From assembly GCA_003427395.1 (NCBI GenBank), contig BFEA01000147.1, forward strand, positions 1,389,555-1,423,200: a stretch of DNA of 33,646 nt. Reading direction: 5' to 3'. Below the pieces are notes generated by a model that saw only the letters and a program-made list of their open reading frames with translations, did no database searches and was not told the origin of the DNA. Made by a program: the position numbers and the translations under genes. The stretch's first letter is position 1. The number at the start of each line of letters is the position of its first letter. Origin of the DNA: Chara braunii (lineage: Eukaryota > Streptophyta > Charophyceae > Charales > Characeae). Positions 18,819-28,257 of this stretch are shown here, one piece after another.

Positions 18819-20684
18819 ATGTTTCTCGATAACGATGGTTCTACCATCGAGTTAGACGACAACTTCCAGGAAGGAGTAGGTGCAGAGGCAGGCAGCGTAG
18901 AAGCTTCAGGGGGTGGAGTAGTCGCTGTTGTAACACAGAAAGGTAAGGCGACCGGTAGACGACGTGGAGGTTGCCAGTCTAGGAGTCAAGTTGACCCCAA
19001 TGCTCCTCCATGGGAGAAAGCGGGTCTCACTGAGGATGTGTGGAGAGACCGGTACACCCGGCAAGCTTGTATTCGTTGTGGCCAATATGACCATAACCAA
19101 TTCAAGTGCCGTAACAAGAAGGTGACCGACAAGATCCCACCTACGATGGGGCAGGCGGTAGGATCCTCCCATCCCGTTGGTAGCAATGTGGCCAGCACTT
19201 CAGGCAAACACGTCGGGCCAGTAGGAATAATAGCTCTTCCTACTAGGGTCGAGGTGGTGGAGACACCCTCACCATCTCGAGAGATGGCCCAAGCTACTGA
19301 CTCCGGCGTCGTCCCGCAAACACGTTCAGACCTATCGAGCCTCTGTTCGATGAATGTGTTTGAGTCCTTAGAGGAGCTAGAGGAGGAGTGGTCTAGATCA
19401 GACCCACTAGCTTCTTGGACGGCCCTAGTCAAAGCCCGTAAGGGTGAAATGTTCGTCAGCGAGGTTGTCATTGGCGGCCGCAAGGCCAGAGCCTATTATA
19501 ACACTTGCTCGACCAGGAACTTCATTAGTCACGCGTGCGTTGAGAGGTTGCACTTACATGGGCAAGCGCAGCGCCTGAGTCGACCTGTGGAGTCGACCTG
19601 TGCCAACAAACAGCGCATGGTAGTCAATGACTACCTCCAAGATGGGGAGTGTTGTTTCCCGTACACGGGAGGGGAATTGAGACATCATGTCTCGTTCCTA
19701 GTTAGCGATGAACTCCCCATGGACATGTTGTTAGGTATGTACTACCTCTCTGTGGCACAGCCCCAGTTTGACTGGGACCGAAAAGTGGTCAAACACACTT
19801 TGCCAGGTGGAGGGACCGCCAGATTGCACAAGTTCAAAGCTAGTAGTCTGATTGAGTCCCATGGGTGCATGTGTGCAGCCGCGTTCTACAATTATTATAA
19901 GCAAAATCAGGAGGAGGGTATGTATCTAGTTTATGTCTCTGCTGCACGCGAGTCGATGAAAATACCGCCGGAGATAGAGGGAGTAGTTGCCAAGTACCCT
20001 GATCTATTTGAAGAGCCAACAGGGGTTGTCGAGAAGGAGGTCGTCCACGCGATAGAGATTATCCCTGGGTCTAGCATCCCGAAGGGTAGGATCTACCGGA
20101 TGTCTTCAGGCGAGCTTGATGAGCTTCGCCGACAGCTCAAGGAACTCATAGAGAAGGGTTGGATCCGGCCGAGTGTCTCTCCTTATGGATCTCCAGTACT
20201 ATTCGTACCTAAGAACAAGGAGGGTACACTTAGGATGTGCATTGATTAAAGGGCCCTCAATGCCATCACTGTGAAGAATAGAGAGCCCCTACCCCGCATC
20301 GACGATTTGTTAGATAGAGAGCAAGGGTGTCGGTACTTCAGTAAGATAGATCTGAAGTCCGGGTACCATCAGATTGCAATCCGGCCCGAGGATCAACACA
20401 AAACCGCATTTCAGACCGTGTACGGTTTGTACGAGTTTGTGGTGATGCCTTTCGGCCTTTGCAATGCTCCTGGCACCTTTCAGCACGCTATGCATCGGAT
20501 TTTCCATGACTACTTGGATAAGTTTGTCATCGTGTACCTCGATGACATACTTGTTTTTAGTAAGATTGTCGAGGAGCACGTTGCACACTTGAACAAAGTC
20601 CTTAGTCTCCTGCGACAACACAAGTTCAAGATCAACGGTGAGAAGTGCGAGTTTGGCCGCACCCGTCTTGTACTTGGGTCATGA
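18819..20684 (+). pseudogene. pol: Gag zinc knuckle, protease and RT, element B
   Basis: After stops at 18753 and 18798 the gag frame reopens. It carries a CCHC knuckle (CIRCGQYDHNQFKC, residues about 84-97 from 18819), a protease-like domain, and RT. The protease active site is destroyed: where D-T-G is expected it reads N-T-C (Asn codon 19500-19502) in YYNTCSTRNFIS. RT has GWIRPSVSPYGSPVLFVP, then a TAA at 20247 exactly where the Tyr of CIDYRALN belongs. It continues with FSKIDLKSGYHQI, MPFGLCNAPGTFQ and the intact catalytic YLDDILVFS. A frameshift near 20665 ends this frame. Confidence 0.88.
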
Positions 20685-21500
20685 GATTTCCGCGGAAGGG
20701 TTAAAGCCCGATGACGCGAAGGTGGCCAGCATTCGGGACTGGCTGCGTCCTCAGTCTGTGACTGAGATGAGATCTTTCTTAGGGATGACCGGCTACTATC
20801 GCAATTTCGTGGAAAACAATAGCATAGTTGCCACCTCTTTGACTGATCTGACCCGCCTTGACACCCCATGGGAGTGGACTGAGAGATGCGAGGCTGCTTT
20901 CAACATTTGAAGCATGCGTTGACGCATTATGAAGTCTTGAAACTTCCTGATCCTGATAAGCCATTTATAGTGACTACGGATGCTAGCCAATATGGCATAG
21001 GCGCCGTACTTGCACAACAGGAGGGGAAAAAGTTGAGGCCAGTAGAGTACATGTCCAAAAAGATGCCCTCTCAGAAGTTGGCCAAGTCCACCTATGAGAA
21101 GGAACTCTATGCGGTTTACAAGGCTCTGACCCATTGGAGGCATTATCTCCTTGGGAGGTTCTTCATCCTCAGGACTGATCATCAGACAATGAGATGGATG
21201 AGAACTCAACCGGTGCTCTCCGACGATCTGAAGCGTTGGATCGAAGTCATAGAGCAGTATGACTTCGAGCCTCAATACATCAAGGGCGAGTACAACAAGG
21301 TTGCTGATGCCTTGTCGCGTAGACCAGATTTCTCTGGTGCGTTGATCACTGAGTTTGGGCTTGCGGACAATGTTACTCAGTCCATGGTGGAATCCTATCA
21401 TGAGGATCCATTCATGTCCGAGATCATTCGCAGACTCGAAGCGAAGGACAAAGTGACTTCTGCCGAGTTTGAGTTGGTCAACGGCTTGCTGTTCCTCTAG
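20638..21500 (+). pseudogene. pol: RT thumb/connection and RNase H, element B
   Basis: The reading continues in another frame (YLGHEISAEGLKPDDAK, then SFLGMTGYYRNF) to a TGA just after 20900, then returns to the original frame by a second frameshift. RNase H has all four acidic positions: TTDASQYG, TYEKELYAV, RTDHQTM and VADALSRR. The frame ends at TAG 21498 and continues directly into integrase. Confidence 0.85.
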
Positions 21501-22316
21501 AAGGCTAGGAATAAACGTTTTTGTGTCTCGAAGAGCGAGTCTTTGCGTAGTTTGTTTTTAGGAGAGCGCCATGATGCCACCGACCATTTTGGGTACAAGA
21601 AGACCGCAGCCAATCTGCTGCAGCGGTTCTGGTGGCCCACGATGATGCGAGATGCCCAGCTTTACGTGGAGACTTGTCAAGTATGTCAGAGGGACAAGGC
21701 TCCTCTTGGGATCCTAAAGCCCCTTCCGATTTCGGAAAGGCCTGCTGAGAGTTTGTCCATGGACTTCATGGATACGCTGGTCACCAACAAGAGTGGGATG
21801 AGACACATCTTCGTTATCGTGGATAGATTTAGTAAGTATGCTAGGTTAGTAGCAATGCCGGAAACAACAAGGACGGAGTATGTGATCCAAATGTTCAAAG
21901 AGAACTGGGTTAGAGACTTTGGTTTACCGAAGTCTATTATTAGTGACAGGGATGTCCGATTTACCAGCGAACTGTGGAAGGCCGTTGCTGCAGAGTAGGG
22001 AACCCAGTTGCAAATGACTTATGGGAATCACCCAGAGGCCAACGGCCAGGCCGAGCAACTGAGCCGCGCTGTACAACATCTGTTGAGGCATTACATCAAG
22101 CCCAACCATGTGGACTGGGATGAGAAGCTTGCTCTCATCGCCAGTTTGTACAACAATGCGGTACACAGCGCCACCGGGGTGAGCCCAAACAGTTTGCAAT
22201 TGACTTTCAAGCCTAGACAACCCTTAGATTTTCTCCTTCTGAGAATCAGTCACCTGCTGCACCAGGTATTTTGGAATTTGCTTACCGTTATGAACAGAAG
22301 ATGCAGCAGGGTGTAG
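21501..22316 (+). pseudogene. pol: Integrase core, element B
   Basis: The frame has an intact HHCC zinc module (ERHDATDHFGYKK, then CQVCQRDK) and the catalytic Asp in LSMDFMD, Asp in IISDRDVRF and Glu in NHPEANGQAE. A TAG at 21996-21998 lies between the second Asp and the Glu. A frameshift near 22232 ends this frame within the usual PRQPLDFLL region. Confidence 0.88.
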
Positions 22317-22872
22317 AACAGATGCAAAAGGCACAGGCGGCTATGATAGAATCTGCAAACAAACACCGCCGTGAGTCTTCATTTCAGGTTGGGGACAAAG
22401 TCTGGGTTAAGTCCTCTGAACTGGGACAGGAGCACGGGATTTCCCGCAAGCTCATGCCACAGTACTTTGGACCATGGGAAGTCTTAGATATTGTCGGGAC
22501 TGATCCGGATGGACCTTCTTACGTAGTCCGGATCCGTGGTCATCTTCATACGTACCCTGTCTTTCACGCCTCCAAGCTTGCACCGTTCAAAGAAACAGAT
22601 CAGTTTCCATCTCGCCGCTCAATGCTGCCCCCAACCATGGACGGAGAGGTGGATATCGATGATATCGTGGACCACAGGAGACGCCAGTGGCAAGACCAAC
22701 AGGCAGGGGACGTCCTCCGAAACTGAAGCTGCAGTACCGCGTTCGGTTCCGGCATCACACTGATCCGAAGGAGGACCGCTGGTTCACCAGGGGAGGAACT
22801 CATGTAGACCACTCCTCAAGTTGTAGCCCATTACGAGAGATCTCTGCAGAAGGGAAAGCGCCCAATGATTGA
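22236..22872 (+). pseudogene. pol: Integrase C-terminal and chromodomain-like tail, element B
   Basis: It is read in two frames. The first covers EFAYRYEQKMQQG, FQVGDKVWVK and TYPVFHASKLAPF (the SH3-like integrase end) up to about 22726. After a frameshift near 22700 the second reads a GRGRPP, LQYRVRFRHHTDPKEDRWFT segment. That segment aligns with the tail of element C and resembles a diverged chromodomain, which in chromoviruses directs insertion to particular chromatin. Confidence 0.78.
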
Positions 22873-22903
22873 AGACTGAGCTTCTCAGAGGACTGTTGAA
22901 GCT

Positions 22904-22916
22904 AAGGAGGAGGGAA
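22904..22916 (+). other. Polypurine tract, element B
   Basis: AAGGAGGAGGGAA directly abuts the 3' LTR start (TGCGAGG at 22917). It is the plus-strand primer for cDNA synthesis and confirms the LTR boundary. Confidence 0.9.
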
Positions 22917-23827
22917 TGCGAGGCCAATGCCTCTATGAGCCCCTTATGGTCCCATTCTGAAGCAAGTCGGCCGCCCTAAGTGAAGGCAGGCTCGACGAGG
23001 CCCTCAGGGCCATGTTTTGGTCACCACACAACTCAAGGAAATTCAGGCAGTTGCGCAGCGCCAGTTGGTTGAGAGAACCCAGGCCCTGGGCCGCCTGTGT
23101 GAATGTATGGAAAGCAGGCCCTGGGCTGGATATGGGTACTGGGCCGAACACAGGCCAAAGGCAGCTGGGCGCATGCAACCACCTCAGGCCCAAGGCCTGT
23201 TCTCGTTCGTGCAGGGCCTCAGGCTACCGGGGCCTACTGGAAGCTTCCTGGGACTGGACGCAGGCAGGCCACTTCGATATAGCAAAGGGCCTGCCTCCGC
23301 ATTCGGCATTCCGGTGCTGGCTGCATGCTGCTGCTGCGCTAATTGCTGGCTGGCGCCTACGCGCTCACGGGCGAGCAGGGAAAGAGCAGGCAACCATAGC
23401 CGAGCTGCGCTGCTGTAAGCTGGGTGTGGCGCAGGGTGGTCCTTGGGTGCTAGTGGCATCTGTGTGTTGGGGAACAAGGTTGTGAGTAAGGCAAGAGACA
23501 TACCTGGTGCTGGAAGCGTGCGACATTGGTCGCTGTATGCTCGTACTTCGGGAGAGCTGTTGTCGTCAACTTCGGCATTGTAGTATAGGCTAGATAGGAT
23601 CTGCCACATGTAGTCTGGGTGCCGAGCGCCAGATAGGATATCAACTCTGGTTCTACGTTGATGATGATGGGACTATTTCAGCATTGTCAATTATGAACTC
23701 TTGGTGTGTTCTTATTTGGTGAATCTCGTGATGCAATTCTGCTGTTGGTTCGAGGTCACGACTCTCTGGACTCATATGTATGATGCTGTTCGATTGCTGA
23801 AGTTCGCTATTACTCATCTTTCTTGCA
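22917..23827 (+). repeat. 3' LTR of element B (911 bp)
   Basis: It begins TGCGAGGCC after the polypurine tract and ends TCTTGCA before TATG. It holds about 420 bases (roughly 23372-23795) absent from the 5' LTR, so one of the two has changed since insertion. The extra part contains an ACCATAGCC motif and GC-rich sequence. Confidence 0.9.
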
Positions 23828-23831
23828 TATG
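23828..23831. other. Target-site duplication, right copy (TATG)
   Basis: Directly follows the 3' LTR and matches 15271-15274. Array unit 2 resumes after it. Confidence 0.75.
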
Positions 23832-23850
23832 AGCCTTCTCCATACGATGT

Positions 23851-23879
23851 GGATCACTCAGCCTTCTGATGGTATGACT
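23851..23879 (+). ncRNA. Hammerhead-like remnant at the end of unit 2
   Basis: GGATCACTCAGCCTTCTGATGG corresponds to 13801-13830. It keeps only the CAGCC and CTGATG words and has no GAAA box. Inactive if it is ribozyme-derived at all. Confidence 0.3.
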
Positions 23880-24685
23880 TTTGGTTGCACTTTCAAGCGC
23901 AGCTCGGCGCAATTAACATCGCGGTAGCGTCCTGTTCTCATATAAAACACACACACAAACACAATCAGTTTTATGTATTCTCGTTGTACTTTGTCTGTCT
24001 GTTTTCCCTTGTTTTTTCTTACTTTCTTTGTGTCACTGTGAGCACCTTTATGAAGTGCTAAACAGACAGTGGTTGGGTGTTTGGAATGCCTGCAACACTA
24101 CTATGGGGACCGCTCTGTTCAAAAATGATATCTGTGTGGTGCACATGGTCTATGGGCAGTGACAGACGTTCCCCGGAGTGACTCCCTGACTCAGCAGGTG
24201 GTGGCAACCAACAGTCTGCGGAGTTGACGAGTGATTTGAATAGGTGATGTGTTCTGCTTTGCTCTGTGTTGGATGTGCAGACTTCCTTGTCTGCGCTCCA
24301 CTGCTGCCTTACTACCCATCCCACTTGCTTCACGTGTCATTCTTTGCAGGTGCTGTGTTCACAGTGTGGTGTTGTCATGTGCTTCGCTGTGCTGCTGACT
24401 TGCTTCCCATCTGCATGCCTTGCCTTCCGCGCTCTTTGCTTGTGTGCCATCATGTAGTTTGGCTTGTTTGCTGGTAATTTGGTGTTGCCTTGTGCTGTGC
24501 TTGCACTGTCACTCATCAGTTAGTTAAGGTGTTGTGCAGTCGGGTTGCGCGGCGTTGGCCGGCAGCATTGCCTGGTGCTTTGTTGAGTGAGTTGTTGCCT
24601 GCTGCTGTGTTCCGCTTGTGGACAGTCTGCTTTCAACAAGGGTCGAAGCGTTCATGACCCAAAGCATCAAGTACCGGCATTCCAC

Positions 24686-24712
24686 AGATTATCAAGGGAT
24701 CAGCTTCCTGAA
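24686..24712 (+). ncRNA. Decayed and truncated hammerhead of unit 3
   Basis: AGATTATCAAGG, GATCAG, CTTCCTGAAC corresponds base for base to the 5' half of the intact ribozyme. The triplet GTC is ATC, stem I is weakened, CTGATGA is CTGAACT, and stem II and the GAAA box are absent. The preceding 50 bases (GGGTCGAAGCGTTCATGACC) match unit 2, which fixes it as the third ribozyme position. Confidence 0.75.
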
Positions 24713-24793
24713 CTTTCTTGTTTCTGGTCGTTGTCGTTTTCCTGCCTTGTGTGTTGTCTGCCCTCCCGCCTTATGGTCCGTCTGCAAACAGGG

Positions 24794-24968
24794 ATTGAAG
24801 CGTAGATGCTGCTCTTATGGTTTGACATATTTATCCCCGACCTTCAATTGCCGGATACATCTGTCCAACACCGAGTCCGCGAACTGCACTTGAAGAGGAG
24901 ATGCTGTTCATAGAGTCTGGTTTAGAATTCCCTACCTTCCACTACTGGATGCGTCTGTCCCACGCCTA
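24794..24968 (+). repeat. Imperfect tandem repeat (about 98-bp period)
   Basis: TTGAAGCGTAGATGCTG and TTGAAGAGGAGATGCTG open two copies that both run through CCTTC to GGAT(A/G)C(A/G)TCTGTCC. Copies start at about 24794 and 24892. Moderately diverged; origin unknown. Confidence 0.6.
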
Positions 24969-25114
24969 CAAGCTTTGTCGGCCTTTGAAGTGATGTGTGC
25001 TCTGCTGCTTTGCCACATCACTCCTGCCCCTGTGTCTAACTCTTTTCTTTTTTTTTTCTTCTTTTTTTTTACAAGATGTGGGCTGACACGGTTTGTTGGA
25101 GCTCTGCGGGTACA

Positions 25115-25445
25115 AGTATTGATGTAGAGAAAATTGGTAGATAAAGCCCAAGCGAAAATCCTTTTGGTTTTCCGTGCCCAATCTTTTCCCGTTTGGCAAG
25201 AAGGGCCCACGTTCAATACAGGGCCGTCGGATGGCAGCCAAGATTGGGTCGGGACTGCTTGGCCTCTTCCTACTGGATTTCGAACCTGGCATTGTATTTG
25301 CTCCAGATTCATTTTCTGGTAGGCCCTTCTTGCCAAACGGGAAAAGTTTGGGTGAGAAAAAAACAAAAGGGTTTTTGTGTGGGCGGTTTCCACCAATTCT
25401 CCCATCGATGTATTGCTTACCAATTCGATTCTCCCATTGATGTAT
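25115..25445. mobile_element. Foldback / MITE-like inverted-repeat element
   Basis: CTTTTCCCGTTTGGCAAGAA (25187-25206) has its perfect reverse complement at about 25327-25346. Weaker pairing continues outward for at least 60 more bases, through AATTGGT and a GTATTGATG/CATCGATG box. The right outer arm is duplicated in tandem (CCATCGATGTATTG and CCATTGATGTATTG). The interior of about 115 bases encodes nothing recognisable. The layout suits a MITE or foldback element, or the source of a long hairpin RNA. I could not define a target duplication. Confidence 0.65.
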
Positions 25446-25549
25446 TGTACCTTTGTGCGCCTTAGTGCACACACATCTCAAACACACTCACACACAGGAG
25501 CCACGTAGCTTGTGACGTCTGTCTACACTGTATGCCATTTGATGCCGCA

Positions 25550-26506
25550 ACCGCAACTGCAACTGCAAGAATTGGATGCCATGCTTCCACAGTCCACACC
25601 CGAACCGGTCCTATCCAGTTTGTAGACTTCTTCACACTTCATCAAGCTTGCAAACAGCGATACAGCAAACTGGCGACATGCGCCCACACAGTACTCAAAG
25701 ATATCGTAACCAGATACGANTTCTCTTCCAACTGGCTATGGCGACTGTGCGCCCATACAACTCACTGTTCACACTCGAGATCACCCTGGATGTCCCACAC
25801 GCGACACTCAGTGTCCATACACAACACACACACACTAGACTATGGCTATGGCAGCGCTAGCTGCCACTACCCTATCGCTACACTCCACTTCTCTGCCCAC
25901 TTCGTCCTCGGGCACACTGCAGACCTCCTCGCACAAGCTGCTGAGGCAGCGCTTCCGCATGGCATCCGCAGGAATGAATGAATGGCTGGACGCAGCCTCT
26001 TGATTTATACTTCTGCGCTGCGTTGGTCTGCCCTGTATCCCTTGGCCCACGATGTGCACACAGTCCCAGACGGTACTTGCTGAACAGGACCGGACTGACT
26101 AACTGGGACTGCTGACTGGGCTAGGTGGACTACCACCACTTGACCACTTGCCTCTGCTGAACACAGGCCAACTCCGAAAGGCCACTTCTAGAAGTCTAGA
26201 ACTTGGCCTTTCGGTACTGTAGCAGCTACGACTTTGCCCTTTCAGGTAAGTAGCAGCTACGACCTTGACTCTTCAGGCATCCTACAGCTACGACTTTGGA
26301 ACTGTCTAGACTCCTACCCTACAGGTCTACAGTTCGATTCCCTTCTAAGCTGTGACCTACGAAACCCTGCTTACCACTGGCGATCCTACAGGTCGCGGGT
26401 TCAAGTCTACGGGTTGACATCAATACTGTACANAGGTAANNNAGGGAACTAGGGATCGAGCCCTGGGATCTGCATTCGCTACTGCGAATTGGTGATTACC
26501 GTTTCA
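25550..26506 (-). repeat. 3' LTR of element C (left end unresolved)
   Basis: The right boundary is TG at 26506-26505 on the minus strand, next to the purine/GC tract before it. A TATA box (TATAAATCA, minus, 26009-26001) marks a likely promoter. U3 carries three copies of an AGCAGCTACGAC-type repeat (26221, 26252, 26284). The left end should match the TTGCA end of the 5' LTR at 33636; TGCAAACAG at 25649 is a candidate, but I cannot settle it. Ambiguous bases occur at 26433-26443. Confidence 0.6.
26221..26300. promoter_or_regulatory. Three-copy U3 repeat in the element C LTR
   Basis: AGCAGCTACGAC(T/C)TTG followed by a CTTTCAGG-like tail repeats with a period of 31-32 bases. It sits upstream of the TATA box in the element's orientation, where LTR enhancers usually lie. 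Confidence 0.5.
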
Positions 26507-26516
26507 CTCCCGCCGG
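26507..26516 (-). other. Probable polypurine tract, element C
   Basis: The minus strand reads CCGGCGGGAG directly before TGAAACGG, the 3' LTR start. It is less pure than the tract of element B. Confidence 0.5.
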
Positions 26517-26544
26517 CCTAAATTCGAGGTCCTCCGAGAAAAAT

Positions 26545-28257
26545 TCAATCCAAGGCAGGACCTTTACCCTTCTGTTGTCTCTCATAGGCCCGGACTATAT
26601 CGGGAGCTGTCTCTAGAAGTTCAGATCTTGTAAACCAGCGGTCGTCTTCCGGTTCCTGATAGCTTAGATGAACCTTGTATTGTTTCTGCGGATGACCTCT
26701 ACCTCCAGTTCTGAAGACATACTCAGCCACTATACCATCTAGGTCATATCTTCCATCCATATCAGGTGGGATCATCGATCTACGGGATGGAAACTGATCA
26801 CTTGTTTGACAAGGTAACAACTTTGACGCATGGAAAACTGGGTAAGTGTGGAGGTGTGCTGGTAGCCCTATGGTATAGGACGGTCCATCTTCGCCGCCCT
26901 TGACCTCTAGAACAGGCCACGGTCCTCTATATGTGGGCAGTAACTTCTGCGAGATGTTCTCCTCAGGCGCAAACTCTTTGGAATTAACCCAGACTAAGTC
27001 GCCTACTTGGAACTGTGAAGGGCGACGATGTTTGTTTGCTTGTTCTATCATCCTATGCTGGGCTTTCCTGAGGTTTTCTACAACAATAGCTAGTTCTTTC
27101 TTGTGCTGTACAGCGAACTTCCGGGTCCCCGGCGGCAATCTCTGAATCTGATCCCGGTTGAGTCCCTCAAACGGTCTGCGCGGTCTAAAGGATTTGTGCA
27201 GTTCGTTGGGAGTGCGGCAGGTGGCTAGATGCACGCTGTTATTGTANGNACTAGCTACTTTAGGCAACATCTCATCCCAGTTAATCTGATCTGGCCTAAT
27301 ATACATGCGCAGAACTTGCTGNAGGATCTTGTTCATTTGCTCTGTCTGACCGTTAGTCTCNGGATGGCGGNCGGACGACATCAACAACTTAGATCCGTAT
27401 ACTCCCATGAGTTCTTGCCAGTTCTGGCTAGTAAAGCGACTATCTCTATCGCTAACTATAGACAGCGGGATTCCATTTTCACTAATCCAACAGTCAAAGA
27501 ACCTCTGTATGACTAAATCAGTACGCGCCTCAGAAGGCAAAGGAACAAAAACTGCGTACTTGCTAAAGCGGTCAACTATGACCATGACTTGGCTCTTGCC
27601 ATGCCTGCTCTTGACTTGAGTGTCCATGAAATCTATTGACACTGAGTCTCCCGGCTGATCCGGAATGGGCAAGGGTCTGAGAAGACCTAGCGGGGCGTGC
27701 GTAGAACTCTTATTACGCTGGCAGACTTTGCAACTGCGAACATACTCTACGCAGTCATTCTTCATCCCTGGCCAAGTATACGCGCGTATCAGATTGGCCA
27801 AAGTCTTTTGCCAACCGAAATGACCCTCTGTGTCGTGACATTCTCCCATAATCAGACTACGGATCTCTTCGCTATTGGGGATGCACAACCGGTCAAAGAC
27901 ATTAGTCTTCTCGAAGAGTAACCCTCCAGTAGTGCGGTAGTTCGGCTCAGTCTCTGGGGCCCCCTTGACTCGCGTAAGGAGTTCACTATAGATAGGGTCC
28001 TGCGCGTAGGCTTCTCTAACCTTCTGCTGCAGATTCTTTCCTGTATCGAGGTAATGTACTATTGCCCCAAAGTAATCAGCTCTTCTACTCAGAGCATCCG
28101 CGACTACGTTATACTTCCCTTTGACAGGCTTGAGCTCGAAGTCGTACTGATCTATCTCTGCGGCCCACCTAGTAAGCTTAGGTGTCATCTTGGCCTGGGT
28201 CTTTAACCACCGTAACGTTTCATGGTCCGAATAGACTTTGAAGTGCCTCCCAAGCAA
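26545..28257 (-). pseudogene. pol: RNase H C-terminal part, integrase and chromodomain-like tail, element C
   Basis: This 570-codon open segment begins in RNase H (YSDHETLRWLKTQ, VADALSRR). It then has an intact HHCC module (ECHDTEGHFGWQK, CKVCQRNK) and the catalytic Asp in VSIDFMD, Asp in SIVSDRDSRF and Glu in ETNGQTEQM, with a few N-derived X residues. The SH3-like end (FQVGDLVWVN, TYPVFHASKLLPC) follows. The last 60 residues (YVFRTGGRGHPQKQYKVHL, then DDRWFTRSELLETAPDIV) resemble a diverged chromodomain, pointing to the chromovirus lineage. Every key residue is kept; inactivation comes only from the upstream stops. Confidence 0.92.

Larger units (their letters stand above)
15275..23827 (+). 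mobile_element. Ty3/Gypsy LTR retrotransposon, element B (complete, inactivated)
   Basis: An 8553-base element with TG...CA LTRs, PBS, gag, protease, RT, RNase H, integrase, chromodomain-like tail and polypurine tract. A TATG duplication flanks it. It is inserted in unit 2 of the hammerhead array, in the same orientation. Gag and pol are read in one frame but are broken by six stops (17157 TAG, 18753 TAG, 18798 TAA, 20247 TAA, 21498 TAG, 21996 TAG) and about four frameshifts (near 20665, 20900, 22232 and 22700). By eye the aligned LTR parts differ at about 20 of 465 positions (roughly 4%), so the insertion is not recent. Confidence 0.92.
23832..24790 (+). repeat. Hammerhead array: end of unit 2 and partial unit 3
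   Basis: 23832-23943 completes unit 2 (GATCACTCAGCC, GGTATGACTTTTG, then AGCTCGGCGCAATTAACATCG, matching 13800-13880). Unit 3 starts at the short CA repeat near 23945 with AATCAGTTTTATGTA. It keeps GAGCACCTTTA, GGAGTGACTCCCTGACTCAG and ACCAACAGTCTGCGGAGTT in the same order as units 1 and 2, but is more diverged. Similarity fades after about 24790. Confidence 0.75.

Noticed and set aside
20796-21401. Minus-strand 201-codon ORF in element B
   Set aside because: A shadow of the RNase H reading on the opposite strand; no recognisable domain.
17157-21998. Alternative genetic code with TAG and TAA read as Gln
   Set aside because: All six stops in element B are TAG or TAA, several next to Gln-like positions. 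However, the TAA at 20247 sits at an invariant Tyr, element C has TGA stops, and frameshifts are also present. Decay is simpler.
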